Both the position numbers and the translations under genes were made by a program. This document shows positions 1-8,712 of a stretch of DNA of 13,085 bases, in pieces. The stretch lies in assembly GCA_947306285.1 (NCBI GenBank), contig CAMZGB010000021.1, positions 1-13,085 of the forward strand. Direction: 5' to 3'. The notes under the pieces were generated by a model that was not told the origin of the DNA, searched no databases, and saw only the letters and a program-made list of their open reading frames with translations. This DNA is from an uncultured Lachnospira sp. Lineage in GTDB: Bacteria; Bacillota; Clostridia; Lachnospirales; Lachnospiraceae. The first letter of the stretch is position 1, and each line of letters opens with the position of its first letter.

Positions 1-21
1 AACCTCATAATAAATAGAAAT

Positions 22-27
22 GGAGAG
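22..27 (+). promoter_or_regulatory. Ribosome binding site deciding the topoisomerase B start
   Basis: GGAGAG lies four bases before the ATG at 32, with GGAG six bases from it. The motif falls inside the codons that would follow the upstream ATG at 20, and that ATG has no purine-rich motif in the 19 bases before it. Translation therefore most likely starts at 32. Confidence 0.65.
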
Positions 28-31
28 CAAA

Positions 32-1963
32 ATGGCAAGTAAATACGACGGAAAAAGTAAAAACTACGATGGCGATAGTATTTCGGTCCTTAAAGGCTTA
101 GAGCCAGTTCGTCAGCGTCCTGGAATGTATATTGGTAGTGTTGGAACCAAAGGTCTTAACCACTTAATATACGAGATTATGGACAACTCAGTAGATGAGC
201 ATTTAGCTGGCTACTGTGACGAGATTTGGGTAACCCTAAATAAGGATGGAACAGCTACTATCGAAGATAACGGTCGTGGTATTCCTGTTGATATGAATAA
301 ACAAGCTAAGAAATCCGCCCTTGAAGTAGTTTTCACAACACTTCATGCCGGTGGTAAGTTTGGCGATGGCAACTATAAGATTTCTGGTGGACTTCACGGC
401 GTTGGTTCATCTGTTGTTAACGCGCTTTCTGAGTGGATGGAAGTTTGGGTTAAGAGAGATGGAGTTGTTTGGAATCAGAAGTATAAGCAGGGTAAGGTTA
501 AGTCAAAGGTTAAGGAAGTTGGAACTTGTAGAAAGAATGATACAGGTACTAAGGTTACATTCCTTCCTGATCCTGAGATTTTTGAGAAGACTTACTTTAA
601 GGCGGACGCCGTTAGAAGTAGACTTCACGAGACAGCTTACCTAAACCCAGGTCTTACAATTCATTATGAAAATAAGCGCGTGGGTGAGGAGGAGACTGTA
701 GAGTATCACGAGCCAGACGGAATCAAAGCTTTCATTAAGGATCTAGATAACGAAAAAGAAGCAGTGACAGATATCATTTACTTCAAACGCGAAGTGGAAG
801 GTATCGAACTTGAGATTGCTTTCCAATATATAAACGAGTTTACAGAGAATATCCTAGGTTTCTGTAACAATATTTTCACGCAGGAAGGTGGAGCGCACAT
901 CACTGGATTTAAGTCTACACTTACACAGACTATAAACCAGTATGCGAGAGAGCTTGGAAACCTAAAGGATAAGGATGCGAACTTTACAGGTGCCGATGTT
1001 CGTAACGGACTTACAGCAATCGTTGCTATCAAGCATCCAGATCCAAGATTCGAAGGTCAGACAAAGACAAAACTTGATAACCCTGATGCTGAAAAGGCTA
1101 CAAAGTCTATTGCAAACGAACAGCTTACACTTTACTTTGACAAGAACCTTGAAACTTTGAAGAAGGTTATCGAGTGTGCTGAGAAATCTGCCAAGATTAG
1201 AAAGGCAGAGGCTAGATCAAAGACAAACATGCTTACAAAGAGTAAGTTTTCAATAGACAGTAATGGTAAGCTTGCAAACTGTGAGAGCAGAAAACCTGAA
1301 GAGTGTGAAATCTTTATTGTGGAGGGTGATTCTGCCGGCGGTTCGGCGAAGATGGCTAGAGATAGAAAGACTCAAGCAATTATGCCAATCAGAGGTAAGA
1401 TTCTAAACGTTGAGAAAGCATCCATGGATAAGGTTTTGGCGAATGCTGAAATTAAGACTATGATTAACGCTTTTGGATGCGGCTTCTCCGAAGGCTACGG
1501 TAACGATTTCGATATAGACAAACTTAAATTCCACAAAATCATTCTTATGACTGATGCCGACGTGGACGGTGCTCATATCGATACGTTGTTACTCACATTC
1601 TTCTATAGATTTATGCCAGATTTAATTTCAGGTGGTCATGTGTATATCGCAACACCTCCGCTTTACAAGGTTGTTCCTAAGAAGGGTGAAGATGGCGAGT
1701 ACTTATATGATGACAAGGCACTTGAAAAGTATCGTAAAAAACATAAAGGATTTACATTGCAGAGATACAAAGGTCTTGGTGAGATGGACCCAGAGCAACT
1801 TTGGGAGACAACGCTTGATCCAAAGACTCGTATCTTAAAGCAAGTAGAAATAGAAGATGCGAAACTAGCTTCAAGAGTTACAAATATGCTAATGGGTACA
1901 GAAGTAGCACCTAGACGTGACTTCATTTACAAGAATGCCAGAGACGCAGAGATTGATGCATAA
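32..1963 (+). CDS. parE: Type IIA DNA topoisomerase subunit B (ParE/GyrB-like)
   Basis: ATPase subunit of a type IIA topoisomerase, which uses ATP to drive DNA strand passage with the A subunit encoded next. Counting from the chosen Met, the GHKL ATPase domain shows the catalytic Glu48 and Asn52 in EIMDNS, DNGRGIP at 79-85 and the glycine loop GGLHGVG at 119-125. The transducer lysine loop QTK is at 343-345. The TOPRIM domain has Glu431 in EGDSAGGSA and DADVDG at 508-513, and the QRYKGLGEM motif is at 577-585. The length of 643 residues is normal for GyrB/ParE and excludes the long enterobacterial GyrB insert. An in-frame ATG at 20 would add four residues, but GGAGAG at 22-27 sits correctly spaced only for the ATG at 32. 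GyrB and ParE are hard to separate on motifs. The ParE choice rests on the partner lacking a GyrA box and on no dnaA/recF genes being visible. The enzyme class is certain, the subtype less so. Confidence 0.9.
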   Translation: MASKYDGKSKNYDGDSISVLKGLEPVRQRPGMYIGSVGTKGLNHLIYEIMDNSVDEHLAGYCDEIWVTLNKDGTATIEDNGRGIPVDMNKQAKKSALEVVFTTLHAGGKFGDGNYKISGGLHGVGSSVVNALSEWMEVWVKRDGVVWNQKYKQGKVKSKVKEVGTCRKNDTGTKVTFLPDPEIFEKTYFKADAVRSRLHETAYLNPGLTIHYENKRVGEEETVEYHEPDGIKAFIKDLDNEKEAVTDIIYFKREVEGIELEIAFQYINEFTENILGFCNNIFTQEGGAHITGFKSTLTQTINQYARELGNLKDKDANFTGADVRNGLTAIVAIKHPDPRFEGQTKTKLDNPDAEKATKSIANEQLTLYFDKNLETLKKVIECAEKSAKIRKAEARSKTNMLTKSKFSIDSNGKLANCESRKPEECEIFIVEGDSAGGSAKMARDRKTQAIMPIRGKILNVEKASMDKVLANAEIKTMINAFGCGFSEGYGNDFDIDKLKFHKIILMTDADVDGAHIDTLLLTFFYRFMPDLISGGHVYIATPPLYKVVPKKGEDGEYLYDDKALEKYRKKHKGFTLQRYKGLGEMDPEQLWETTLDPKTRILKQVEIEDAKLASRVTNMLMGTEVAPRRDFIYKNARDAEIDA

Positions 1964-1989
1964 AACACTAAGGAATTAGGAGAATATAA

Positions 1990-4371
1990 ATGTCAGAACA
2001 AATAATTAAAACGGAATATTCGGAGGTAATGCAGAAAAGCTATATTGATTACGCGATGAGTGTTATCTGTGCTAGAGCATTGCCTGACGCTAGAGATGGT
2101 TTAAAGCCAGTTCAGAGACGTGTGCTTTACGCTATGGACCAGCTTCATCTAAACCACGACAAGTCTCCTCGTAAATCAGCTCGTATAGTTGGTGATACGA
2201 TGGGTAAATACCATCCACACGGTGATAGTTCAATTTATGAGACTCTTGTAGTTTTGGCGCAGGAGTTCAAGAAGGGAAAAGCGTTAGTGGACGGCCATGG
2301 AAACTTCGGATCAATAGAAGGTGACGGAGCAGCGTCCATGCGTTACACAGAGGCTAAACTCCAGAAGTTTACTGAGGATGTTTACTTAGCAGACCTCGAC
2401 AAAGACATAGTAGATTTCGTACCTAACTTCGACGAGACCGAAAAAGAGCCAGAGGTTTTACCTGTTCGTGTGCCAAACTTGCTTGTGAATGGAGCAGATG
2501 GTATTGCCGTTGGTATGGCAACAAGTATTCCAACTCACAACTTGGGTGAGGTTATTGATGCGGTTATGAAATATATGTCAAAGAACAGCATCAGCGTGGA
2601 AGACTTGCTTGAGATTATGCCAGGTCCAGATTTCCCAACAGGTGGAATCGTTGCAAACAAATCTGAACTAAAAGAGATTTACGAAACAGGAACTGGAAAG
2701 CTTAAGCTTCGTGGAAAGATTGAGTTTGAGAAGGGAAAGAGCAGGGGACACGACAAACTTATCATCACTGAGATTCCTTATACAATGATTGGAGCGGGCG
2801 TTGGCAAGTTCTTATCAGATGTTGTGTCACTTGTTGAGAATAAAGTTACAACAGATATTGTTGATATTCAAAATGCTACTAATAAAGATGGTGTTCGTAT
2901 CGTTCTTGAACTTAAGAAGGGTGCAGATGTTGAAAAGATTACGAACATGCTTTATAAGAAGACAAAGTTAGAAGATACTTTTGGCGTAAACATGCTAGCC
3001 ATTGCTGATGGTAGACCAGAAGTTATGGGAATCAAAAAGATTCTTAAGTTCTACGTTGAATATCAGTATGAACTTGCTACTAGAAAATACAAGACATTGC
3101 TTGAGAAAGCGATGGAACAAAAAGAAATCAAAGAAGGTCTTATCAAGGCAACAAATATAATCGATTTGATTATTGAGATTATCCGTGGTAGTGAGAGTCA
3201 GAAGCAAGTAAGAGATTGCTTGACTAAAGGTGTGACTGAAGGTATCAAGTTTAAGAAAAAAGAAAACTCAGTTCTTGCTGGAAACTTGAACTTCACTGAT
3301 CGCCAGGCTACAGCTATTCTTGATTTAAGACTTGCAAAATTGATTGGTCTTGAGATTAAGGCTCTTGAGAAAGAATATGAAGAGCTAACTGAAAAGATTG
3401 CAGAGTATGAGGATATCCTTCAGAACAAGCGCTCAATGACAAAGGCTATCAAGACTGACCTTAAGGCTATCAAAGAAGAGTACGCCGAAGAACGTAAAAC
3501 TTCTATTGAAGATGGTAAGGAAGCAGTATTCAACGAAAACGAATTTGTAGAGCAGGAAGTTGTCTTCGTACAGGACAAGTTTGGATATGCAAAATTGTTA
3601 GAGCCTGCAGCCTATGATAGAAATATTGAATCTGTAAATAAGGAGTACAAGTACATTTACAGATGTATGAATACAGACAGTGTTTTAATCTTCACAAACA
3701 CTGGAAATGTGCACCAAGTTAAGGTTCAGCAGATTCCTTTGAAGAAGGTTCGTGAGAAGGGAACACCTATCGACAACCTAGGAAATTACTCAAGTGCGGG
3801 TGAAAATATTGTCGCATTATTCACATATGATGAGATAAAAGACAAAAAACTCTTATTTACAACAAAATTAGGGCTTATAAAGTTAGTAGACGGTAGTGAG
3901 TTTGAAACTAACAGAAAGACTATGGCAGCAACTAAGTTGGCTGATGGCGACGAACTTGCTTCAGTTAACATGACTAGAATTTCAGAAAAAGTATACGACG
4001 ACGAAGAGCCAGTTGAAATCACAGGTGGTTCCGATGAAGATATGGAATCATTAGACTTCGAGCAGACTGAACTTCCTATCGATGGAGATAAGCCACAGGA
4101 GGGAGAACTTCAGTATACAAGAGAGATTCTAGTTATTCAGACAGACGGCGGCATCTTCTTGAGATTCCCTATAAGCCAAGTGCCTGAACAAAAGAAAGGT
4201 ACAAAGGGAGTTATCGGTATTAGACTTAATGATGGCGACTGGGTATCGCATGTTTACGTGCTTGATACTGGTGATGACATCACAGTTAAGGCTAATGGAA
4301 AAAATGTCGAATTAAGAAAACTTAAGATTGGTAAGCGTGCCACAAAGGGTGTAAAGGTACGTAAAAAATAA
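1990..4371 (+). CDS. parC: Type IIA DNA topoisomerase subunit A, ParC-like, without GyrA box
   Basis: DNA-cleaving and rejoining subunit that pairs with the preceding ATPase subunit. The winged-helix region carries the catalytic Tyr119 after Arg118 (codon 2344-2346). The quinolone-determining region HPHGDSSIYE is at 75-84, with Ser80 and Glu84 at the usual quinolone target positions, so wild-type. A tower and coiled coil follow to about residue 500. The C-terminal beta-pinwheel (about 515-793) looks like roughly five blades. Where gyrases carry QRRGGKG, after the first blade strand (FGYAKLLEPAAYDRN, 531-545), no such box exists, which argues for relaxing/decatenating topoisomerase IV activity rather than supercoiling. 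The core motif NFGSIEGDGAASMRYTE resembles GyrA more than classical Gram-positive ParC, so this may be a GyrA-derived paralogue. An acidic stretch (about 664-707) interrupts the pinwheel. AGGAG at 1978-1982 is seven bases before ATG; the gap to the B gene is 26 bases. Confidence 0.88.
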   Translation: MSEQIIKTEYSEVMQKSYIDYAMSVICARALPDARDGLKPVQRRVLYAMDQLHLNHDKSPRKSARIVGDTMGKYHPHGDSSIYETLVVLAQEFKKGKALVDGHGNFGSIEGDGAASMRYTEAKLQKFTEDVYLADLDKDIVDFVPNFDETEKEPEVLPVRVPNLLVNGADGIAVGMATSIPTHNLGEVIDAVMKYMSKNSISVEDLLEIMPGPDFPTGGIVANKSELKEIYETGTGKLKLRGKIEFEKGKSRGHDKLIITEIPYTMIGAGVGKFLSDVVSLVENKVTTDIVDIQNATNKDGVRIVLELKKGADVEKITNMLYKKTKLEDTFGVNMLAIADGRPEVMGIKKILKFYVEYQYELATRKYKTLLEKAMEQKEIKEGLIKATNIIDLIIEIIRGSESQKQVRDCLTKGVTEGIKFKKKENSVLAGNLNFTDRQATAILDLRLAKLIGLEIKALEKEYEELTEKIAEYEDILQNKRSMTKAIKTDLKAIKEEYAEERKTSIEDGKEAVFNENEFVEQEVVFVQDKFGYAKLLEPAAYDRNIESVNKEYKYIYRCMNTDSVLIFTNTGNVHQVKVQQIPLKKVREKGTPIDNLGNYSSAGENIVALFTYDEIKDKKLLFTTKLGLIKLVDGSEFETNRKTMAATKLADGDELASVNMTRISEKVYDDEEPVEITGGSDEDMESLDFEQTELPIDGDKPQEGELQYTREILVIQTDGGIFLRFPISQVPEQKKGTKGVIGIRLNDGDWVSHVYVLDTGDDITVKANGKNVELRKLKIGKRATKGVKVRKK

Positions 4372-4386
4372 AAGAGTAGGTTATTT

Positions 4387-6747
4387 ATGCGAAACTCTAT
4401 TCTAAAAAGAATAATGGTTTTAGTAATGACTATAGCTTTAGCGGTAGTCAGTGTTAACTATGTGCCAAAAACAGAAGTTAAGGCTGATGCTTTTGAGACA
4501 AGTATTAAAAATTTCCCTGCAAGCTATAAGCCATTCCTTAGAACTATGCATAAAAAGTATCCTAGTTGGAAGTTTGTTCCATATAAGACAAACATTAAGT
4601 TTGCAACAGCTGTTTCAAAAGAGGCTGCTAATAATAATAGTTTGATTGAGAATTATTTTAGTAAATTCTTCAAATCAAATGCAAAGGGAGATTACTTCCC
4701 ATCTACTAAGAAATATGTAGCAAAAGATGGAGGCACTTGGGTTTCAGCAAACAAGAATGCCACAGCATACTTTATGGATCCAAGAAACTTCTTAAATACT
4801 GGTTTTGTTTATATGTTTGAGTCTTTGTCGTATGATTCAGCCACTCAAACGCAAGCTGGAGTTGAAGCGGTGCTTAAGGGCACATTTATGTATAAAACAA
4901 ATATTTGCTATATAAATACAAAAGGCAAATATATAAAAACAAGCACAAAGTACTCTGCACAAATTATTGCAGCAGCAAAAGCTAGTAATGTTAATGCATA
5001 CTATATTGCATCAAAAATCAGACAAGAGATTGGTGGTGCAAAGAATTCGAAGTACGCAGGAATGGGTGCGAGTGGAAGTGTATCTGGATCTTATGGTTCA
5101 TATAAAGGTTATTATAACTTCTATAACATTGGCGCTTTCACAGGAGCCAATCCTATTGCTAGTGGACTAAGTTGGTGTAAGTCTGGAAAGACTTATTCTC
5201 GTCCATGGAATACTCCAATGAAATCCATTAATGGTGGAGCAAAATATATTGGTGACAAATATATCAACTGTGGTCAGAATACTATTTACTTTGAAAGATT
5301 CAATGTTAACAGATCTTCAAAATATGGTTTATATAGCCATCAGTATATGACAAATGTTTATGGCGCAGCAGCAGAGTCAATGCTCACTGCAAACGCATAT
5401 GAATCAATGGGAATTGCTAAATTGACAAAGAAATTTATTATTCCTGTTTTTAAGAGTATGCCATCGCGTGCACAGACGGTTACTTTGGGATCGGCTACAA
5501 AATCGGCAAAGATTTCTTCATCTATTATGATTCGTAAAGGCCCTGGCACTGGATACAAAGGATTGGTTACCTTGCCTAAGGGAACTAGGGTTACAGTTTA
5601 TAATGGTAAAATTAGTAATTCAGGATATGGTACTAGACTTCTTAAGAACCCATATTGGTTATATGCTAATGCGAGGTATAAAGGAAAGCTTTACAAAGGT
5701 TATTTATCGGCATCATACACTACAATTACTTCAGTAAAGTACATTACTAAGGGAGTTAAAACAAAACTTCCTGTTACTATTAAAAAATCAGGAACAGTTT
5801 ATTATAGATCAAACAATCCTGCTGTTTGTACAGTAGATTCAAAAGGCTATGTGACTGGCAAGAAGAAAGGTAGCACAACGGTTTATGCTATTTCTGCTAC
5901 AGGTGCTATCAGTGGTCTAAAGATTAGTGTTGCAACTAGTGGTGTATCAGTTTCACCAAATTATGTTTCATTGTATTCGGGACAGACGAAGAAATTGAAA
6001 GCAACGTTACTACCTAATAAAAAATCAAATTCTGTTTCAAAATATGTTTCAAGTAATGGAAAAGTTGCATCTGTTTCGAAAAAAGGTGTTATTACAGCAA
6101 AGAATCAAGGAACAGCAACTATAACATGTGTTCCTAAGTCAGGTTTTAGTTCTAGATGTACAGTGAGAGTTGCAAATGCTGCACCAGGTACACCTAGATT
6201 ATCGGCCAAGTGTACTGGATACAATTCGGCACTAATATCTTGGACGGGCCAATATGGAATAACGGAATATCGTGTTTATAGAAAACCACAGGTTGGTGAT
6301 TTAAAACTTGCAAAGATTACAAATGGAACAATAACATCTTTTAAAGATGTAAATTTAGAAACAGGCGTAAAGTATACATACACAGTTGTTGCATTTAGAA
6401 AGATTAATGGAAAAATACATAGGAGTGGAACTTCAAAAGGAGTAGTAGTTCAGCCGGTTCCAGGAAAGAGTGGTATTAAATCTATTAAGGCTAAAGGTAA
6501 AGGCATTACATTTAGTTTGAAAACTGTGGCTGGAGCATCAGGTTATAACATAGTAAGAAGTACTAAAAAGAACAAGAACTATAAAACAATTGCTAGTGTT
6601 AAAGCAGGAAGCAATTTAACATATTATGATAAAAAATTAAAAAAGAATAAAAAATACTATTATAAAGTGGTTGTCTTTACAACGGTTAAAGGGACTCGTT
6701 ATTATGGACGATTCTCAAAGATAAAAACTTACAAGAGAAAGAAATAG
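4387..6747 (+). CDS. Secreted cell-wall N-acetylglucosaminidase with SH3, Ig-like and FN3 modules
   Basis: Probable peptidoglycan hydrolase that cleaves N-acetylglucosaminyl bonds in the wall glycan. Residues 1-33 form a signal peptide (basic start, hydrophobic 9-24, likely cleavage after VKA). The glucosaminidase region spans about 40-345. Its landmarks are YPSW at 58-61, MDPRNFLN at 130-137, QTQAGVEAVLKGTFM at 154-168, IRQEIG at 211-216 with Glu214 the likely catalytic acid, YYNFYNIGA at 242-250 and a PW..P..SI.GGAKYIG..YI segment at 273-293. A bacterial SH3-like domain follows (about 370-445, RKGPGTGYKG), then two Ig-like/Big2-type domains (about 447-515 and 517-596) and two FN3-like modules (about 601-690 and 691-783). 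The C-terminal half is very lysine-rich and ends KTYKRKK, which suits binding to anionic wall polymer (inference). No sortase motif, so it is probably held by its repeats. It starts 15 bases after the topoisomerase A stop, with GTAGG six bases before ATG. Confidence 0.88.
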   Translation: MRNSILKRIMVLVMTIALAVVSVNYVPKTEVKADAFETSIKNFPASYKPFLRTMHKKYPSWKFVPYKTNIKFATAVSKEAANNNSLIENYFSKFFKSNAKGDYFPSTKKYVAKDGGTWVSANKNATAYFMDPRNFLNTGFVYMFESLSYDSATQTQAGVEAVLKGTFMYKTNICYINTKGKYIKTSTKYSAQIIAAAKASNVNAYYIASKIRQEIGGAKNSKYAGMGASGSVSGSYGSYKGYYNFYNIGAFTGANPIASGLSWCKSGKTYSRPWNTPMKSINGGAKYIGDKYINCGQNTIYFERFNVNRSSKYGLYSHQYMTNVYGAAAESMLTANAYESMGIAKLTKKFIIPVFKSMPSRAQTVTLGSATKSAKISSSIMIRKGPGTGYKGLVTLPKGTRVTVYNGKISNSGYGTRLLKNPYWLYANARYKGKLYKGYLSASYTTITSVKYITKGVKTKLPVTIKKSGTVYYRSNNPAVCTVDSKGYVTGKKKGSTTVYAISATGAISGLKISVATSGVSVSPNYVSLYSGQTKKLKATLLPNKKSNSVSKYVSSNGKVASVSKKGVITAKNQGTATITCVPKSGFSSRCTVRVANAAPGTPRLSAKCTGYNSALISWTGQYGITEYRVYRKPQVGDLKLAKITNGTITSFKDVNLETGVKYTYTVVAFRKINGKIHRSGTSKGVVVQPVPGKSGIKSIKAKGKGITFSLKTVAGASGYNIVRSTKKNKNYKTIASVKAGSNLTYYDKKLKKNKKYYYKVVVFTTVKGTRYYGRFSKIKTYKRKK

Positions 6748-6749
6748 TT

Positions 6750-6768
6750 TAAGTGTAAAAAACACTTA
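6750..6768 (+). repeat. Small intercistronic hairpin
   Basis: TAAGTGT at 6750-6756 is perfectly complementary to ACACTTA at 6762-6768, with a five-A loop. It fills the 36-base gap between the glucosaminidase stop and the HAD-protein Shine-Dalgarno (GGGGA, 6772-6776). The stem is AT-rich and no U-run follows, so it is not a convincing terminator. At most it is a weak processing or attenuation element, and it may be chance. Confidence 0.3.
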
Positions 6769-6783
6769 TGTGGGGATTAAATT

Positions 6784-7560
6784 ATGATTAGATTAGTCGT
6801 AAGTAGTTTGGAAAATATAATAGAGTTAGATGATAAGAGACAAGTCGGGGAGGATATCCTTGATCTTATTGTGCGCCTAAAAGAAAAGGACATAAAGTTT
6901 GCTGTAGCTACGGCGCAGAATTATGATTCAGTTAAAGATATTTTCGGAAGGCTTAAAAATGATATCATATATATTTGTAACGATGGTGGAGTAGTTATTT
7001 ACCAGGATAGAGTAATTAGCAAAACACCTATAGATAGACTTGTTTGCTTGGGAGTAGCTGACGAACTTGGAGAAAACAGAAGTTACAAGTTGTTGTTAGC
7101 TGGCGAGAGAAATGCTGTGTTGCTTAAGTCAAATGCCACATTTGAGAGACGCTTAAAGAAGAAAGGCATTATTCCAGAGTTTGTGAGTAGCACTCAAGAA
7201 ATGAGTGGAGATATAACTAAAATTACAATATTTAAGGACAAAGGTTTTACTGAAGCTGAATATAGCCAGTATATTGAAAAATGGGGCAATAGAGCCAATA
7301 TTTCAGCCACAGATGAAACTCAAATGTTTGTGACTGGACAATATGTGACAAAAGGAATGGCACTAGCCGTTGTTCAACATATATTTGATATATCTGAGGA
7401 AGATACGGTAGTATTTGGCGCAGGATTTAGTGATATTGATATGTTTAATCATTCATACTTTGCTTATGCAATGATGGATAGCCAGGCACAGGTTCGTGAT
7501 TCGGCACAACACATTGCTGAAAGTGTGAATATGATAATAGAAGACATTTTAAGAATGTAG
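6784..7560 (+). CDS. Cof-like HAD-superfamily protein with degenerate active site
   Basis: Fold and length (258 residues) match the Cof-type HAD-IIB family, cytoplasmic phosphatases acting on sugar phosphates and related small molecules. The N-terminal strand IRLVVSSLENII aligns with the usual xxFDLDGTL motif. The nucleophile Asp is Ser8 and the acid/base Asp is Glu10. Motif II survives as ATAQ with Thr43 (usual ATGR), motif III as TKG with Lys190, and motif IV reads GAGFSDID at 212-219 instead of GDGxNDxxM: one metal-binding Asp is Ala213 while Asp217 remains. ICNDGGVV at 64-71 matches the family segment before the cap, and 80-185 would be the C2 cap. The frame is intact and the gene well embedded, so it is not a decaying pseudogene. 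It is probably unable to act as a standard phosphatase and may bind a ligand or partner instead (inference). GGGGA precedes ATG by seven bases. Confidence 0.78.
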   Translation: MIRLVVSSLENIIELDDKRQVGEDILDLIVRLKEKDIKFAVATAQNYDSVKDIFGRLKNDIIYICNDGGVVIYQDRVISKTPIDRLVCLGVADELGENRSYKLLLAGERNAVLLKSNATFERRLKKKGIIPEFVSSTQEMSGDITKITIFKDKGFTEAEYSQYIEKWGNRANISATDETQMFVTGQYVTKGMALAVVQHIFDISEEDTVVFGAGFSDIDMFNHSYFAYAMMDSQAQVRDSAQHIAESVNMIIEDILRM

Positions 7561-7573
7561 TGGAGAGTGTAAT

Positions 7574-8605
7574 ATGAAATTTAAAAGAATAATAGCTCTT
7601 GGATTAACCTTGGGCTTAACATCTACGATGCTTTTTGGATGTGGATGTGGGATTGATTCTGACACACCAATTTTAGGAACATTTTTTGGCTTAGAAGATA
7701 ATCAAGTGTTTAAGGTAGATAAATTAATCTGCACAAAGCCAGAGTATATGCTTCAAGTTCTTAATACAGCAAACAAGCATAAGGCTGGGTTTGGTGGAAA
7801 AGTTGATTGGAATGCCAAAGTTACAAAGGACAAAAATCTATCACAGTACGTATTAGATCAAGTGAAAGAAGATATCAGTGTAAAATATACTATGGCTTCC
7901 ATGGCAAAAGAAAAGCAGGTTACACTTTCAAATAAAGAGGAAGCATCTATCAAGAGTGCTGCAAAGAAGTATTACTCAAAACTTACAAATGCTGAAAAAG
8001 AATTCACTAAGGCTAAAGAGAAAGATGTAGTTAAACTATACAAGAATTATAAACTTGCTGATAAAGTATATGATAAAGTTACGGAAGACCAAGATGTTAC
8101 AGTAAGTGATGAGGAAACTAGAGCGGCAAAGATTAATTACATCAGAATGAGCACAGAAAAGCACTCAATGGATTATATAAATAAATGGTTAAAGTTTGCT
8201 GCTATGAATATTGAAAATAATTATCAACCATTTTCAAGAGAAGCTAAACAGTTTAGTGACGATGATACATATACAAAAATAATATATAAAAATGAAGCAA
8301 AAAAAGACTTTGAGAAAAAAGTATTTGATATGGAATCTGGAGAACTAAACAAGAACATTAAAGACGGAAAAGATTATTATTTAATCCAATGTATTGATAA
8401 TTACCTAAAAGAAGAGAGCGCAAAAAACAAACAAAGACTAATAGATAAAAACAAGAAAGAGTACTTTAACAAAGAGTACAAAAAATACTTGAAAGATGTA
8501 GACACCGACTTTAATTCATCATCTATCGAAGATGTTAAACTGCCAACAACCAACGAATATATTAACTATGATTTGATATCAATATATGATCAAGATATTA
8601 AATAA
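7574..8605 (+). CDS. Lipoprotein, PrsA/SurA-like foldase family
   Basis: Membrane-anchored extracytoplasmic protein of 343 residues. The type II signal peptide has KFKR, a hydrophobic stretch and the lipobox LFGC, so Cys23 would be lipidated. The arrangement resembles PrsA/SurA-like foldases: a helical, charged N-terminal part (about 85-180), a parvulin-like segment (about 183-278) and a charged helical tail (about 279-310). Recognisable parvulin landmarks are KINYIRMS at 186-193, FSREAKQFSDDD at 220-231, FEKKVFDMESGEL at 246-258 and DGKDYYLIQCID at 264-275. The His usual in the first strand of active parvulins is absent (Tyr189 in that region) and the GGDLG turn is not seen, so isomerase activity is doubtful while a chaperone role remains possible. 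GGAGAG at 7562-7567 gives a good start, 13 bases after the HAD stop. As last gene of the operon, it could assist folding of the secreted glucosaminidase (inference). Confidence 0.7.
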   Translation: MKFKRIIALGLTLGLTSTMLFGCGCGIDSDTPILGTFFGLEDNQVFKVDKLICTKPEYMLQVLNTANKHKAGFGGKVDWNAKVTKDKNLSQYVLDQVKEDISVKYTMASMAKEKQVTLSNKEEASIKSAAKKYYSKLTNAEKEFTKAKEKDVVKLYKNYKLADKVYDKVTEDQDVTVSDEETRAAKINYIRMSTEKHSMDYINKWLKFAAMNIENNYQPFSREAKQFSDDDTYTKIIYKNEAKKDFEKKVFDMESGELNKNIKDGKDYYLIQCIDNYLKEESAKNKQRLIDKNKKEYFNKEYKKYLKDVDTDFNSSSIEDVKLPTTNEYINYDLISIYDQDIK

Positions 8606-8684
8606 ATAAAGAAAGACGGAGAGATTAGCGAATTACGAGTAGAAGATTATATTCGATTAATCAATATGAAAAATATTTCAGGGA

Positions 8685-8712
8685 CAAATTTTGTTCACCA
8701 AAACAAAATTTG
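8685..8712. repeat. Perfect 11-bp stem-loop inside the intergenic element
   Basis: CAAATTTTGTT at 8685-8695 is the exact reverse complement of AACAAAATTTG at 8702-8712, around a six-base loop CACCAA. It sits just before the terminator hairpin and inside the outer arms of the larger inverted repeat. The first bases of its 5' arm can instead pair with the outer arm. Confidence 0.7.

Noticed and set aside
20..31. Upstream ATG adding four residues to topoisomerase B
   Set aside because: The Shine-Dalgarno GGAGAG overlaps these codons and serves the ATG at 32, and no motif precedes the ATG at 20.
778..1926. Minus-strand open frames within the topoisomerase B gene
   Set aside because: They are shadows of a well-conserved coding sequence and their translations are low in recognisable motifs.
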